A DNA stretch of 64,000 nucleotides from Afipia sp. P52-10 (GTDB taxonomy: Bacteria > Pseudomonadota > Alphaproteobacteria > Rhizobiales > Xanthobacteraceae), in contig NZ_AZSJ01000007.1 in NCBI RefSeq assembly GCF_000516555.1, positions 495,376 through 559,375 on the forward strand, written 5' to 3'. The notes under the pieces are model-generated. The model was not told the DNA's origin. It ran no database searches and saw only the letters and a list, made by a program, of their open reading frames with translations. Made by a program: the position numbers and the translations under genes. Position 1 is the stretch's first letter. Each line of letters opens with the position of its first letter. Positions 1 to 9,567 of the stretch are shown here, one piece after another.

Positions 1-236
1 ACGAGATGCTCAAATCCGACAAGCCCGAGGTGAAACGCCTGCTGGGAACGGACGGCAATCTGGGCGAACAGCTTGGCCTGACCAAGGATTGGGTAGTCCG
101 CATCATCAAGGCCGTCGGCAACTACGGTGAGTCGTTCGATCGCAACGTTGGCGCCGGCTCCAAGCTCGGTATCTCCCGTGGTCTCAATCGCCTCTGGAAC
201 GAGGGAGGTCTGCAGTACGCGCCGCCGATTCGCTGA
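1..236 (+). CDS. aapJ: General L-amino acid ABC transporter, periplasmic binding protein (3' end only)
   Basis: This is the last 78 or so codons of an open frame that enters from the left edge and stops at 234-236. The visible C-terminus (for example LGLTKDWVVRIIKAVGNYGE and the end NEGGLQYAPPIR) matches the end of AapJ/BztA-type solute-binding proteins, which capture a broad range of L-amino acids in the periplasm. It is followed 26 bases later by aapQ, then aapM and aapP, the usual operon order, and this order is the main support for the call. The signal peptide and ligand-binding lobes lie outside the window. Confidence 0.88.
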   Translation, partial: EMLKSDKPEVKRLLGTDGNLGEQLGLTKDWVVRIIKAVGNYGESFDRNVGAGSKLGISRGLNRLWNEGGLQYAPPIR

Positions 237-262
237 TCGGGCGGTGTAATGGGGGCGCAGCG

Positions 263-1468
263 ATGGCGATCGAACCGAGAAAGCCACCGCGTCATTTCAG
301 CCTGCATCTTCGGCGCGCCCTTGGCGGGCGTGCCGGGTGGGGCGGCTTCGCGGCGCAGCTCGCCTTCGTCGCCTTCGTCATCTGGCTGGGCTACGAAATC
401 TATTCGAACGCCCAGGCCAACCTCCAGGCCCAGCGCATCGCGACCGGCTTCGGCTTTCTGCAGAACACGGCCGGGTTCGCGACCAGCCAAAACCTGATTC
501 CGTATCAGGAATCCGACACCTACTTGCGGGTGTTCTTCGTCGGCCTGCTCAACACGCTGCTGGTCTCGGTGATCGGCATCATCTTGGCGACTATCATCGG
601 ATTCTTGGTCGGCCTTGGACGCCTGTCGCCGAACTGGCTGGTGTCGCGGCTGTCCGGCGGCTACGTCGAGATCGTGCGGAACCTGCCGCTGCTGTTCCAG
701 TTGCTGTTCTGGTACCTCGCCGTGCTCGCGACCTTGCCGCCGCCACGGCAAAGCCTGTCGCTGTTCGATGCGGTGTTCATCAACAGCCGTGGCCTGATCG
801 TGCCGCGGCCCGTGGGCGAGCCCGGCTTCGAGCCGTTCATGTTCGCGCTGCTCGCCGCGATTCTCGGCAGCTTCGCTTTGCGCATCTACACGCGCCGGCG
901 ACTGTTCGCGACCGGCCAGAAGATCCGGATCTGGCCGTGGGTGATCGGCATGCTGATCGGCTTTCCGCTGGTCTCGACGCTGATCTTCGGCATCCCGGTG
1001 ATGTTCGAAATGCCGGTTCTGCGCGGCTTCAATTTTGCGGGCGGTTCGCGGCTGATCCCAGAATTCGTCGCGCTCGTGCTGGCGCTGTCGACCTATACCG
1101 CGGCGTTCATCGCCGAGATCGTCCGCGCCGGGGTTATGTCGGTCCACAAAGGTCAGATGGAGGCGGGTTCTTCGCTTGGCCTGTCGCGCGGGGAAACGTT
1201 GCGGCTGATCGTGGTTCCGCAGGCCCTGCGCGTGATCTTGCCGCCGTTGACAAACCAATACCTCAACCTGACCAAGAACTCGTCGCTCGCGGTAGCGATC
1301 GGATACCCCGACCTGGTGTCGGTCTTTGCCGGTACGACATTGAGCCAGACAGGGCAGGCGATCGAAATCATCGCCATCACTATGGGCGTCTATCTCTTGA
1401 TCTCGCTCGTCACCAGCGCGGCGATGAATTTCTACAACTGGCGGCTCGGACGGAGCCTCGCGCGATGA
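263..1468 (+). CDS. aapQ: General L-amino acid ABC transporter permease AapQ
   Basis: This 401-residue inner-membrane permease belongs to the polar amino-acid (HisM/GlnP) family. One N-terminal membrane segment (about residues 30-52) is followed by a periplasmic stretch. Further helices lie near 90-118, 126-160, 190-212, 224-250 and in the C-terminal third. The cytoplasmic EAA loop that docks on the ATPase is visible at about 286-330 (EIVRAGVMSVHKGQMEAGSS, then LGLSRGETLRLIVVPQALR). The length of about 400 is normal for AapQ, which is longer than simple HisM-type permeases. It pairs with AapM as a heterodimer. The ATG at 263 is the first good start after aapJ. Confidence 0.95.
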   Translation: MAIEPRKPPRHFSLHLRRALGGRAGWGGFAAQLAFVAFVIWLGYEIYSNAQANLQAQRIATGFGFLQNTAGFATSQNLIPYQESDTYLRVFFVGLLNTLLVSVIGIILATIIGFLVGLGRLSPNWLVSRLSGGYVEIVRNLPLLFQLLFWYLAVLATLPPPRQSLSLFDAVFINSRGLIVPRPVGEPGFEPFMFALLAAILGSFALRIYTRRRLFATGQKIRIWPWVIGMLIGFPLVSTLIFGIPVMFEMPVLRGFNFAGGSRLIPEFVALVLALSTYTAAFIAEIVRAGVMSVHKGQMEAGSSLGLSRGETLRLIVVPQALRVILPPLTNQYLNLTKNSSLAVAIGYPDLVSVFAGTTLSQTGQAIEIIAITMGVYLLISLVTSAAMNFYNWRLGRSLAR

Positions 1469-1498
1469 GCAGCGGTCCTATGGCGGTGAGAGCGCGGC

Positions 1499-3028
1499 AT
1501 GTCTGATCAATCGCTGCAACCCTTCGTCCGTGCCGAACTCGTGCCGCAGCGTTCGGCTCCGGTCAGGACGACCGGCGCGTGGGCCTGGGTCCGCTCGCGG
1601 TTGCTCAGCTCGCCGACCAACATCCTGCTGACGATCGTCGCGGCGGTGTTGTTGTGGTTCGCGATCGTGCCGACGGTGAAATTCCTGCTCGTCGATGCAG
1701 TCTGGACGGGCTCTGACCGCAACGCCTGCCTCGAGGAAACGGTCGGGCGAACGGTTGGGGCCTGCTGGCCGTTCGTCCAGGCGAAGTTGCAGCAGTTCAT
1801 GTATGGCTTCTATCCGCAGAGCCAGCTCTGGCGCGTCAATCTCGTATTTGCGCTGGCGATCCTCCTGCTGATTCCGCTCCTGATCCCGCGCATTCCGGGC
1901 AAGACGCTGAACGCTTCGCTGTTCTTCTTCGCGCTGCCGGTCGTTGCGTTCTTCCTGCTGTACGGCGGTGGTATCAAAGGTTTCGGTATCAGCTGGCTCG
2001 CCGATCTCTTGCAGGCGCTCGCCGACAGCATCGCCGATGGCGGGCGACGGTTGCGTGCCACGGCAAGCGCAGCCGGCGTTCCGGGACTTTCGCAACTGCT
2101 GGCCGGGATCGGCATCGCCGTGGCGTTGGCCGGCGACGCGGCGCTGTTGGTTCTGCTGCCGCTGACGCTGACACGCGATGCCCTGCAGGTCTCCAACCAG
2201 CCGGTCTGGTATGACTTCATGCTGACGGCGATCATCATATCGGCGTTGCTGTTCGTCCTCGCCGGAGGCTTCCGCTCCGGCTGGCGGGCCCTGATCCTCT
2301 GTCTCATCACGTTCGCAGGCATTGCGCTGGTGATCGCGGTCATGGGATTGCATCACGGCGGGCTGCCGATCGTCGGCACGCGCGAGTGGGGCGGCATGCT
2401 GGTGACGCTGGTCGTGTCGATCACCGGCATCGTTGCATCAATGCCGATCGGCATCGCGCTTGCGCTGGGACGCCGCTCGCAGATTCCGCTGATCCGGGCG
2501 AGCTCGGTCGCATTCATCGAATTCTGGCGGGGCGTACCGCTGATTACGGTGCTGTTCTTTGCGACTTACATGCTGCCGCTGTTCATGCCGCAGGGCTTCA
2601 ACATCGACGGGATGATCCGCGTGCTGGTCGGCGTGGCGCTGTTCTCCGGCGCCTACAACGCCGAGGTCATCCGCGGCGGGCTCGCCGCCGTGCCGCGCGG
2701 GCAGGCGGAGGCCGCCAATGCGCTCGGCCTATCGTATTGGAAGACCACCGGCCTGATCGTGATGCCGCAGGCGCTGCGGCACGTTATTCCGGGCCTGGTG
2801 AACAGCTTCATCGCACTCTTCAAGGATACGACGCTGGTGCAGATCGTTGCGATGTTCGATTTGCTCGGGCAGCTGCGCGCCTCGTTTGCCGATCCGAACT
2901 GGGCGACGCCGACAACGCTGTTCACCGGCTTTGCTTTCGCTGGCATCATCTATTTCGTGGTTTGCTTCGCGATGTCGCGCTACTCGCTGTTCGTCGAGAA
3001 GCGGCTCAATGCGCATCGCCGGAACTAG
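1499..3028 (+). CDS. aapM: General L-amino acid ABC transporter permease AapM (enlarged)
   Basis: This 509-residue permease is the partner of AapQ. The C-terminal ~230 residues form the conserved core, with the EAA loop [20 protein letters not shown] followed by [19 protein letters not shown]. The N-terminal half is unusually long. After the first membrane segment and a periplasmic loop, about residues 115-285 hold several extra hydrophobic segments. From memory, AapM of Rhizobium leguminosarum is about 384 residues, so this copy appears to carry an insertion of roughly 120. The frame is open throughout with no sign of a fusion artefact. It starts 30 bases after aapQ and is followed by aapP after 56 bases. 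Confidence 0.94.
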   Translation: MSDQSLQPFVRAELVPQRSAPVRTTGAWAWVRSRLLSSPTNILLTIVAAVLLWFAIVPTVKFLLVDAVWTGSDRNACLEETVGRTVGACWPFVQAKLQQFMYGFYPQSQLWRVNLVFALAILLLIPLLIPRIPGKTLNASLFFFALPVVAFFLLYGGGIKGFGISWLADLLQALADSIADGGRRLRATASAAGVPGLSQLLAGIGIAVALAGDAALLVLLPLTLTRDALQVSNQPVWYDFMLTAIIISALLFVLAGGFRSGWRALILCLITFAGIALVIAVMGLHHGGLPIVGTREWGGMLVTLVVSITGIVASMPIGIALALGRRSQIPLIRASSVAFIEFWRGVPLITVLFFATYMLPLFMPQGFNIDGMIRVLVGVALFSGAYNAEVIRGGLAAVPRGQAEAANALGLSYWKTTGLIVMPQALRHVIPGLVNSFIALFKDTTLVQIVAMFDLLGQLRASFADPNWATPTTLFTGFAFAGIIYFVVCFAMSRYSLFVEKRLNAHRRN

Positions 3029-3084
3029 GACATGCGCGCAAACGTTTTCCTGAACAATCGTCTTCGAACTGCCGTGAGGTCCGC

Positions 3085-3822
3085 ATGACAGAACCGATGG
3101 TCAAGATTGCAGGCCTCAACAAGTGGTTCGGCGAATTCCATGTGCTGCGCGATATCGACCTGTCGGTCGGCAAGGGGGAGCGCATCGTGATCTGCGGGCC
3201 GTCAGGCTCGGGCAAGTCCACCACGATCCGCTGCATCAATGCGCTGGAGGAATTTCAGGAAGGCCAGGTCGTGGTCGACGGCATCGAGCTCGGCCCGAAC
3301 CTCAAGCGTATCGATGATGTCCGGCGCGAAGTCGGCATGGTGTTCCAGAGCTTTAACCTGTTTCCGCACCTGTCCGTGCTCGACAATTGCACGCTGGCGC
3401 CGATCTGGGTACGCGGCATGCCGAAGAAGGATGCCGAAGCGGTCGCGATGAAATATCTCGAGCGCGTGCGCATTCCGGACAAGGCGGACAAATTTCCCGG
3501 GCAGCTTTCGGGCGGCCAGCAGCAGCGCGTCGCCATCGCCCGCGCGCTGACCATGAATCCGAAGGTCATGCTGTTCGACGAGCCGACGTCCGCGCTCGAT
3601 CCGGAGATGGTCAAGGAAGTGCTGGATACGATGGTCGATCTCGCCAAGGACGGCATGACCATGCTGGTGGTCACCCATGAGATGGGGTTCGCGCGAGAGG
3701 TCGCCAATCGCATCGTCTTTATGGATGCCGGCCAGATCATCGAGGCCAACGAGCCGCAGGCCTTCTTCGCCAACCCGCAGCATGCGCGAACCAAGCTGTT
3801 CCTCAGTCAAATCCTGCGCTGA
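3085..3822 (+). CDS. aapP: General L-amino acid ABC transporter ATPase AapP
   Basis: This 245-residue ABC ATPase energises amino-acid import through AapQM. Walker A is GPSGSGKST at residues 38-46, the signature LSGGQ is at 141-145, Walker B VMLFDEP is at 161-167 and the switch histidine is H198 (VTHEMG). The open frame runs on far upstream of 3085, but residues before [18 protein letters not shown] overlap aapM and look nothing like an ABC protein, so the ATG at 3085 is chosen. The length is typical of HisP/GlnQ-like ATPases. It is the last gene of the aap operon and converges with the cysteine synthase gene. Confidence 0.96.
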   Translation: MTEPMVKIAGLNKWFGEFHVLRDIDLSVGKGERIVICGPSGSGKSTTIRCINALEEFQEGQVVVDGIELGPNLKRIDDVRREVGMVFQSFNLFPHLSVLDNCTLAPIWVRGMPKKDAEAVAMKYLERVRIPDKADKFPGQLSGGQQQRVAIARALTMNPKVMLFDEPTSALDPEMVKEVLDTMVDLAKDGMTMLVVTHEMGFAREVANRIVFMDAGQIIEANEPQAFFANPQHARTKLFLSQILR

Positions 3823-3876
3823 GCACGACAATCGCGAGATAGCAGCGCGCGATGGCTGCGCTTACGGCCGGCCGGA

Positions 3877-4917
3877 TCAGGTCTTGACGTAAGGGACTTG
3901 GATGCTGCTGCGCCGCTCCAGCCATTCCGGCACTGGCAGCTTCTTGGAGCGCATGAAATCCGGATTGAACAGCTTCGACTGGTAACGGTTGCCGTAGTCG
4001 CACAGCACCGTGACGATGCGGTGTCCCGGACCGAGCTCCTTGGCGAGGCGGATCGCGCCGGCGATGTTGATCGCCGTCGAGCCGCCCATGCACAGGCCTT
4101 CGTGCTCGAGCAGGTCGTAGATCAGCGGGATCGCTTCCTCGTCCGAGATCAGATAGGCGTGATCGACCTTCATGTCCTTGACCACCGGCGTCACCCGGCC
4201 GAGGCCGATGCCTTCGGTGATCGAGCCGCCCGGCGATGCCTTCGCAACGCCATTGGTGAACAGGTCATACATCGCCGCACCGTGCGGATCGGCCAGGCCG
4301 ATGATGATGTCCTTTTTCTTCTCGCGCAGGAATGCGCTGGTGCCGGCGAGCGTGCCGCCGGTACCGACGGCGCAGATAAAGCCGTCGATGTTACCGCCGG
4401 TCTGTTCCCAGATTTCCGGGCCAGTCGAGACGTAGTGCGCCTTCGGATTGTCGAGGTTGTTCCATTGGTCGGCGAACAGCACACCGTTCGGCTCGGTCTT
4501 GCGCAGCTGCTCGGCGAGGCGCCGCCCGACATGTTGGAACTGGTTCGGGTTATCATAGGGCACCACCGGCACCTCGACCAGTTCGGCGCCGCACAGCCGC
4601 AGCATGTCCTTCTTTTCCTGGCTCTGCGTATCCGGGATCACAATCACGGTCCGGTAGCCGCGCGCACTGGCGACGACGGCAAGGCCGATACCGGTGTTGC
4701 CAGCCGTCGACTCGATCACCATGCCGCCAGGCTTCAACTCGCCGCGCTTTTCCGCCTCGAGGATCATCTGCCGGCCTGCGCGATCTTTCACCGACTGACC
4801 GGGGTTCATGAACTCGGCCTTGCCGAGAATCTCGCAGCCGGTGAGCTCGGACGCGTGCTTCAGCTTGATGAGCGGCGTGTTTCCGATCGCGGTGATGACG
4901 TCTTGATGGATGGTCAT
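3877..4917 (-). CDS. cysK: Cysteine synthase A-like PLP enzyme
   Basis: This fold-type II PLP enzyme of the O-acetylserine sulfhydrylase family makes L-cysteine from O-acetylserine and sulfide in the cytoplasm. Counting from the upstream GTG at 4926, the PLP-binding lysine is K47 in NPGQSVKDRAG, the substrate loop ESTAGNTG is at 72-79 and the phosphate-binding GTGGT is at 188-192. It is about 345 residues, longer than E. coli CysK, with a C-terminal extension. I prefer the ATG at 4917 (MTIHQDVITAIGNTPL) over the GTG at 4926; neither has a clear Shine-Dalgarno. A cystathionine beta-synthase-like activity cannot be excluded from sequence alone. It stands alone, with no serine acetyltransferase nearby. 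Confidence 0.9.
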   Translation of the reverse strand: MTIHQDVITAIGNTPLIKLKHASELTGCEILGKAEFMNPGQSVKDRAGRQMILEAEKRGELKPGGMVIESTAGNTGIGLAVVASARGYRTVIVIPDTQSQEKKDMLRLCGAELVEVPVVPYDNPNQFQHVGRRLAEQLRKTEPNGVLFADQWNNLDNPKAHYVSTGPEIWEQTGGNIDGFICAVGTGGTLAGTSAFLREKKKDIIIGLADPHGAAMYDLFTNGVAKASPGGSITEGIGLGRVTPVVKDMKVDHAYLISDEEAIPLIYDLLEHEGLCMGGSTAINIAGAIRLAKELGPGHRIVTVLCDYGNRYQSKLFNPDFMRSKKLPVPEWLERRSSIQVPYVKT

Positions 4918-5055
4918 GAAGGGCACTGCTTGACTGCTTATGGAACGTGCAGTGACCCTAGTTCACGCCTCCCCAAGGGACAAGCCGAAAGACCCGCATT
5001 CCGGCCCTGGTTCGCATGTCCCGCATCATGCGAACGGGATCGTTGCCGTTTTGGA

Positions 5056-6285
5056 TCATGCCGTCTTGGCGAAGATCACCTGGCGAACGTCGATGTTGCC
5101 GGAGAGGAAGCCGGCCTCGCAATAGGCGAGGTAATACTCCCACAGCCGGCGGAAGCGCTCGTCGAAGCCGAGCGGCTTCAGGTTGGGCCAGGCCTGGCGG
5201 AAGTTGGTTCTCCAGGTGGCCAGCGTTCTGGCATAATCTTGCCCGAAGATGCGCTCCTTGATGACAGGGATGCCGAACCGATCGCCCAGCGTCTTCAGCA
5301 CGGCGGGCGAGGGCAGCATGCCGCCCGGGAAAATGTAGCGCTGAATGAAATCGACCTCCCGCCGATAGTCCTGGAACATGCTGTCACGGATCGTGATCGC
5401 CTGGATGCCCGCGAGCCCTTGCGGCCGCAGCCGGTCGCGTAATTGCGAGAAGTAGTTCGGCCAGAACTCCTCGCCAACCGCTTCGATCATCTCGATCGAG
5501 GCGATGCGGTCGTACTGATCGCGCTCGTCGCGATAGTCCTGAAAACGGATCTCCACACGTTCGTTCAGACCCGCCTCGTGGATTCGCTGTTGGGCGAAGT
5601 CACGTTGCTCGCGCGAGATCGTCAGGCCGACGACCTTGACGCCATAGGTCTTGGCCGCGAACTCGGCGAAGCCGCCCCAGCCGCAGCCGATTTCCAGCAC
5701 CGTCTGTCCCGGCTGCAGGTTGATCGCTTCGGCAAGCCGTCGGTACTTGTTATGCTGCGCGGCCGTCAGATCGCTGGTGCCGTCCTCGAACAGGGCAGAC
5801 GAATAGGTCATGCTGGGGTCGAGCCACGACCTGTAGAACGCGTTGCCGATGTCGTAATGCGCGTAAATGTTGCGCTTGGCTTGGCCGCGCGTGTTGCGCT
5901 TCAGCCAATGCCGCACCGCCTGGACGGCCCGTCCAATCGTCTTCTGCTGGAACATCGGCAGGATCAGGTCGTGATTGACGCAGAAGATGTAAAGGAACTG
6001 CGTCAGGTCGGGCGTATCCCACTCGCCGCGCAGATACGCCTCGGCGATGCCGACGTCGCCGCCCTTCATCAGTCGCCAGGCAAAGGTGTAGCTGTTGATC
6101 GTCATCGATGCGGTGGGGCCGGGCTCGGCGCCGCCGAATCGGAGCTGCCGCCGGTCGGGCAGCGTGATGTCGAGGGTGCCGCGTCGCAGGCGCGCGGCAT
6201 AGAAGAAGGCGATCTGCACCAATTTGGGCAAGCCCGCAGTGGCCGCGCCAACGGTGCTGGGATCAAGCGTAATCGGACCAGGCAT
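5056..6285 (-). CDS. cfa: Cyclopropane-fatty-acyl-phospholipid synthase (SAM-dependent)
   Basis: The enzyme transfers a methylene group from S-adenosylmethionine to unsaturated acyl chains of membrane phospholipids. It has about 409 residues. The SAM-binding motif LEIGCGWGG falls near residue 200, preceded by the conserved HYDIGNAFYRSWLDPSMTYS stretch of CFA synthases. The N-terminal ~130 residues form the lipid-binding domain (GDVGIAEAYLRGEWDTPDL). I prefer the ATG at 6285 (MPGPITLDPS) over an in-frame GTG at 6297. A perfect 10-bp inverted repeat lies about 90-120 bases upstream (6374-6404). SAM-dependent methyltransferases of other function share this fold, but the CFA-specific motifs make this call secure. 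Confidence 0.93.
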   Translation of the reverse strand: MPGPITLDPSTVGAATAGLPKLVQIAFFYAARLRRGTLDITLPDRRQLRFGGAEPGPTASMTINSYTFAWRLMKGGDVGIAEAYLRGEWDTPDLTQFLYIFCVNHDLILPMFQQKTIGRAVQAVRHWLKRNTRGQAKRNIYAHYDIGNAFYRSWLDPSMTYSSALFEDGTSDLTAAQHNKYRRLAEAINLQPGQTVLEIGCGWGGFAEFAAKTYGVKVVGLTISREQRDFAQQRIHEAGLNERVEIRFQDYRDERDQYDRIASIEMIEAVGEEFWPNYFSQLRDRLRPQGLAGIQAITIRDSMFQDYRREVDFIQRYIFPGGMLPSPAVLKTLGDRFGIPVIKERIFGQDYARTLATWRTNFRQAWPNLKPLGFDERFRRLWEYYLAYCEAGFLSGNIDVRQVIFAKTA

Positions 6286-6713
6286 CGTTCCAACCACCCA
6301 TTTGGAACGGCTCTCGACCGGGTGTCCCGTCCGGGCAAGAGCCGGTGCTGTCGGTCTTCAGATTCTGAAGCAAGTCTTGCGTCTTTGTACGACGGACGCA
6401 AGACCTCAGCGCCACAACCGCGGCGCGCGTGACGTTGCGTCCTGCACGCCCTTTCGCAGAAATGTCTGTCCCTGTGGCGCCGCAGCCACCATCAGGGGAC
6501 CGTCTTCGCATGTTCGGACTGTCCGGTGGCAAACATGAAATCTTATTAAGTATCGCGGTGGCCCGCGGCTGCCTATGAATCGCCAACCTGCTGGGCCTTC
6601 TTCCGAATCTGTGACAGACGGCCTGTCGAGCGAAGCTGTGTGTAAATGACAGCCAGGAGGCCGATTGTACGGTGGTGGCTATTGGGGATCGGCGCCGCTG
6701 GATAAAAGGGAAC
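6286..6713 (+). other. Divergent intergenic region between cfa and the RND efflux operon
   Basis: About 430 bases separate the divergent starts of cfa and the efflux lipoprotein, and I see no convincing gene on either strand. The notable content is a perfect inverted repeat at 6374-6404 and a small one at about 6359-6371 (ttcag-att-ctgaa). A purine-rich aggagg at 6655-6660 could serve an upstream GTG start at 6672 for the efflux gene. Both operon promoters must lie here. No adjacent regulator gene is present, unlike many RND operons. Confidence 0.6.
6374..6404. repeat. Perfect inverted repeat, candidate operator or hairpin upstream of cfa
   Basis: The arms gtcttgcgtc (6374-6383) and gacgcaagac (6395-6404) are exact reverse complements around an 11-base spacer. 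It sits within 120 bases upstream of cfa and about 310 bases upstream of the efflux operon. There is no following T-run, so a terminator is unlikely; a protein-binding site or a 5' leader hairpin fits better. Confidence 0.6.
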
Positions 6714-8213
6714 ATGAGATCCACCGGGTTATCTGAGAGCGCGATCTTGTCTTCCTGTGCCGACCGTCTTTCCCGGCTCCGGGCTGCCCATTCACGGCGG
6801 CCGATCGCGCCTATGCTGATGCTGCCGTTGCTGTTGTCCGGGTGCATCCTGACCAGTGACCTGCCGGACCCGGCGTTGACGATTCCCGGGGCGTACAAGT
6901 CTGCCGGGGCGGACGCCCAGGCGGCCAAGCCGGCGCTGGACTGGTGGCGTGGGTTCCGTTCTGCGGAATTGACCTCGCTGATGGAGGAGGCGCAGACCGT
7001 CAACCTCGACATCGCCGCGGCAACGGCGCGGTTCCTGCAGGCCGATGCGCTGGCTCGGCAGGCGGGCGCGCCGCTGTTTCCGGCGCTCAGCGGCAACGGG
7101 CAGGCGTCGCATTCGCGCTCGTCGGGCGCCAACACCTCCAGCACCACCATCGGCGGGCGCAAGTTCGAGACGTTTTCGGTATCGCTCAGCGCCAGCTATG
7201 AGATCGACTTCTGGGGCAAAAATCGCGCCGCCGCGCTTGCGGCCGACGAAACCGCGATCGCCAGCCGCTTCGATCGCGATGTCGTCGCATTGACGACGCT
7301 GACCAGCGTCGCGACGGCCTACTTCCAGGTTCTGCTGGCGCAGGATCGCATCCGCATCGCCAACAACAACATCGCCACCGCACAGCGCATCTACGATGCG
7401 ATCAAGCAACGCCTCGATGTCGGCACGGCGACCGACCTCGATCTCGCCCAGCAGGAGAGCGCGCTCGCCAATCAGCGCGCCAACCTGCCGCCGTTGCGTC
7501 AAAACCTGGCGCAAAATACCAATGCGCTCGCTGTGCTGGTGTCGCGGCCGCCGGAAAGCTTCACGGTGCGCGGCGGCAGCCTGCAGCGGATCGCGTTGCC
7601 GCGGGTGACGCCGGGCCTGCCGTCGGAGCTGCTGACACAACGCCCCGATATCCGCCGCACCGAAGCACAACTAGCCTCCGCGACCGCCAATGTCGGTAAT
7701 GCGCGCGCGCAATTTTTCCCGACCATCCAGCTAACGGCCCAGAGCGGCTATCAGAGCGCTGCGCTGTCGGCGCTGTTCACGCCGCAGGCGGTCTTCTACA
7801 GCGCGGCCGCTGGCCTGACGCAGCCGATCTTCGACGGCTTCCGCATCCAGAGCAATTTCGACCTGCAGAAAGCCCGCCAGGACGAACTGGTCCAGACCTA
7901 TCGCAAGACCGTCATTTCCTCGTTCTCCGACGTGAACAACGCCTTGGTGGCGATCCGTCAGACCAATGAGCAGATCAGGGCGCTGAACCGGGTGGTAACA
8001 GCTTCCCGCCGGGCCTTCGATCTGGCCGAACAGCGGCTGCGTGCCGGCACTGCTGACACAACAACTGTGCTAAACACTCAACAAACGTTGTTCCAAGCCG
8101 AGGATTCGCTGGCGGTGGCGCGGTTGGCCCGCCTGCAGGCGATCGTCAGTCTCTATCAGGCGCTGGGGGGCGGCTGGGCTTTGACGGCGGAAGGATCGTT
8201 GGATGCTATTTAA
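6714..8213 (+). CDS. RND efflux system outer membrane lipoprotein (NodT/OprM family)
   Basis: This is a TolC-like outer-membrane channel, anchored by lipid, that completes a tripartite RND pump. The 499-residue product from 6714 has a long N-terminal region with the lipobox LLLSGC, giving a lipidated mature cysteine near residue 43. Two repeated outer-membrane-factor domains follow. Typical repeat motifs are visible (SLSASYEIDFWGKNRAA; LPSELLTQRPDIRRTEAQLAS). The ATG at 6714 has aaaaggga just upstream. A GTG at 6672 with aggagg 11 bases before it is the alternative. It overlaps the next gene by 11 bases (8203-8213), indicating translational coupling with the membrane fusion protein. Confidence 0.93.
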   Translation: MRSTGLSESAILSSCADRLSRLRAAHSRRPIAPMLMLPLLLSGCILTSDLPDPALTIPGAYKSAGADAQAAKPALDWWRGFRSAELTSLMEEAQTVNLDIAAATARFLQADALARQAGAPLFPALSGNGQASHSRSSGANTSSTTIGGRKFETFSVSLSASYEIDFWGKNRAAALAADETAIASRFDRDVVALTTLTSVATAYFQVLLAQDRIRIANNNIATAQRIYDAIKQRLDVGTATDLDLAQQESALANQRANLPPLRQNLAQNTNALAVLVSRPPESFTVRGGSLQRIALPRVTPGLPSELLTQRPDIRRTEAQLASATANVGNARAQFFPTIQLTAQSGYQSAALSALFTPQAVFYSAAAGLTQPIFDGFRIQSNFDLQKARQDELVQTYRKTVISSFSDVNNALVAIRQTNEQIRALNRVVTASRRAFDLAEQRLRAGTADTTTVLNTQQTLFQAEDSLAVARLARLQAIVSLYQALGGGWALTAEGSLDAI

Positions 8214-9537
8214 GCCGGACGCGGACGATGCCGTACAACAAGCCGAGGCGGTTGCGCCGCGCCGTGGGCGTTGGCGCAGCCGCCTCGTTTCAACCGCGCT
8301 GATCGTTTTCATCCTCGGCGGGCTTGGCTACGTCGTCTGGACCTCGTTTAAGCGGCCGGCCAACCAGAATGCGATGCCGCGCAACCTGCCGGTGCCGGTG
8401 CTTGCGGCAACGCCGCGCGTGCAGGACGTGCCGGTCTATCTGGATGGCGTCGGCACGGTCCGCGCGCTGAACACCGTCACCGTGCGCGCCCAGGTGGATG
8501 GCAAGCTGACATCGGTGCTGTTCAAGGAAGGGCAGGATGTCGAGCGCGGCGACGTGTTGGGTGAGATCGACCCGGCGATCTATCAGGCGCAGCTCGATCA
8601 GGCACTCGCCAAGAAGGCGCAGGACGAAGCAACGCTTGCCAATGCGCGGCTGGACCTCGTGCGCTATCAGCAGCTCGCCAAATCGAATGCCGGTTCCAAG
8701 CAGCAGGCCGATACCCAGCAGGCGCTGGTGGCTCAGCTCGAAGCGCTGGTGCGTTCGGACCAGGCCGCGATCGATAATGCTCAAACCATGCTGAGCTACA
8801 CCAAGATCACCGCACCATTGGCCGGGCGGGCCGGATTGCGGCTGGTCGATCAGGGCAACATCATTCGCTCCTCGGATGCCAACGGCCTCGTCGTCATCAC
8901 CCAGCTGAAGCCGATCGCGGTGCAGTTCAGCCTGCCACAGCAGCAGCTCGCTCGCGTCAACGCCGCCTTCGCCAAGGGGCCGCTGCAAGTCGATGTCTTC
9001 GGCAACGACGGCCGGACCGTCGTCGAGACCGGTGCGCTCGAAGGCATCGACAACCAGGTCGATCCGGCGACCGGCACCGTCAAGCTGAAGGCCCAGTTCC
9101 CAAATCCGCAATTGGTGCTGTGGCCGGGACAATTCGTCAACGTTCGGATCAAGGTCGATACGCTGCACCAGGCCGTCGTCGTGCCGACCGCGGCCGTGCA
9201 GCGCGGCCCGAGCGGGACTTATGCGTACGTGATCGGCGCCGACGACACCGTAACGGCAAAGCCGGTCACGGTGACGCAGCAGAACGATACCGACGCCGTG
9301 ATCGGAACCGGCCTCACGGCGCAAGATCGCGTGGTGACGACGGGCTTTGCCAATCTGGCGGAAGGGGCCAAGGTGATGATCGGCAGCGATCAGAACGCCC
9401 CGACGCCCGATCTGGCGCCGCGCCGCAGGCAAGGCGGCAAGAACGGGCCTGGCGGTGGTCAGAAGGGACAAGGGTCCGCGCAGGGGCAGGGTGCCAAGGC
9501 GCCGCCTCCGGCCGCCGGCGGCGCGCCGCAGAAGTAA
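8203..9537 (+). CDS. RND efflux membrane fusion protein (MdtA-like periplasmic adaptor)
   Basis: This 444-residue adaptor links the inner-membrane RND pumps to the outer-membrane channel. A single N-terminal membrane anchor lies at about 28-50 (STALIVFILGGLGYVVWTSF). The barrel-sandwich/lipoyl half-motifs (ALNTVTVRAQVDGKLTSVLF and ITAPLAGRAGLRLVDQGNII), the hairpin rich in Gln and Ala, and a beta-barrel domain (ATGTVKLKAQFPNPQLVLWP) follow in the usual order. The last ~35 residues are a low-complexity Gly/Gln/Pro/Ala-rich basic tail beyond the conserved domain. The gene overlaps the lipoprotein gene and is followed after 30 bases by the first pump gene, as in mdtABC. Confidence 0.94.
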   Translation: MLFKPDADDAVQQAEAVAPRRGRWRSRLVSTALIVFILGGLGYVVWTSFKRPANQNAMPRNLPVPVLAATPRVQDVPVYLDGVGTVRALNTVTVRAQVDGKLTSVLFKEGQDVERGDVLGEIDPAIYQAQLDQALAKKAQDEATLANARLDLVRYQQLAKSNAGSKQQADTQQALVAQLEALVRSDQAAIDNAQTMLSYTKITAPLAGRAGLRLVDQGNIIRSSDANGLVVITQLKPIAVQFSLPQQQLARVNAAFAKGPLQVDVFGNDGRTVVETGALEGIDNQVDPATGTVKLKAQFPNPQLVLWPGQFVNVRIKVDTLHQAVVVPTAAVQRGPSGTYAYVIGADDTVTAKPVTVTQQNDTDAVIGTGLTAQDRVVTTGFANLAEGAKVMIGSDQNAPTPDLAPRRRQGGKNGPGGGQKGQGSAQGQGAKAPPPAAGGAPQK

Positions 9538-9567
9538 CCACGAAGTCTGGCCAAGGGCGCAGATGCG

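Noticed and set aside
2386-3084. Upstream in-frame extension of aapP
   Set aside because: The extra residues lie out of frame inside aapM and lack any ABC-protein similarity. The ATG at 3085 gives the normal family length.
3898-5442. 514-codon open frame antisense to the cysteine synthase and cfa genes
   Set aside because: It mirrors codon positions of two well-supported genes in a GC-rich genome. The product is Arg/His/Asp/Gln-rich with no domain and no ribosome-binding site.
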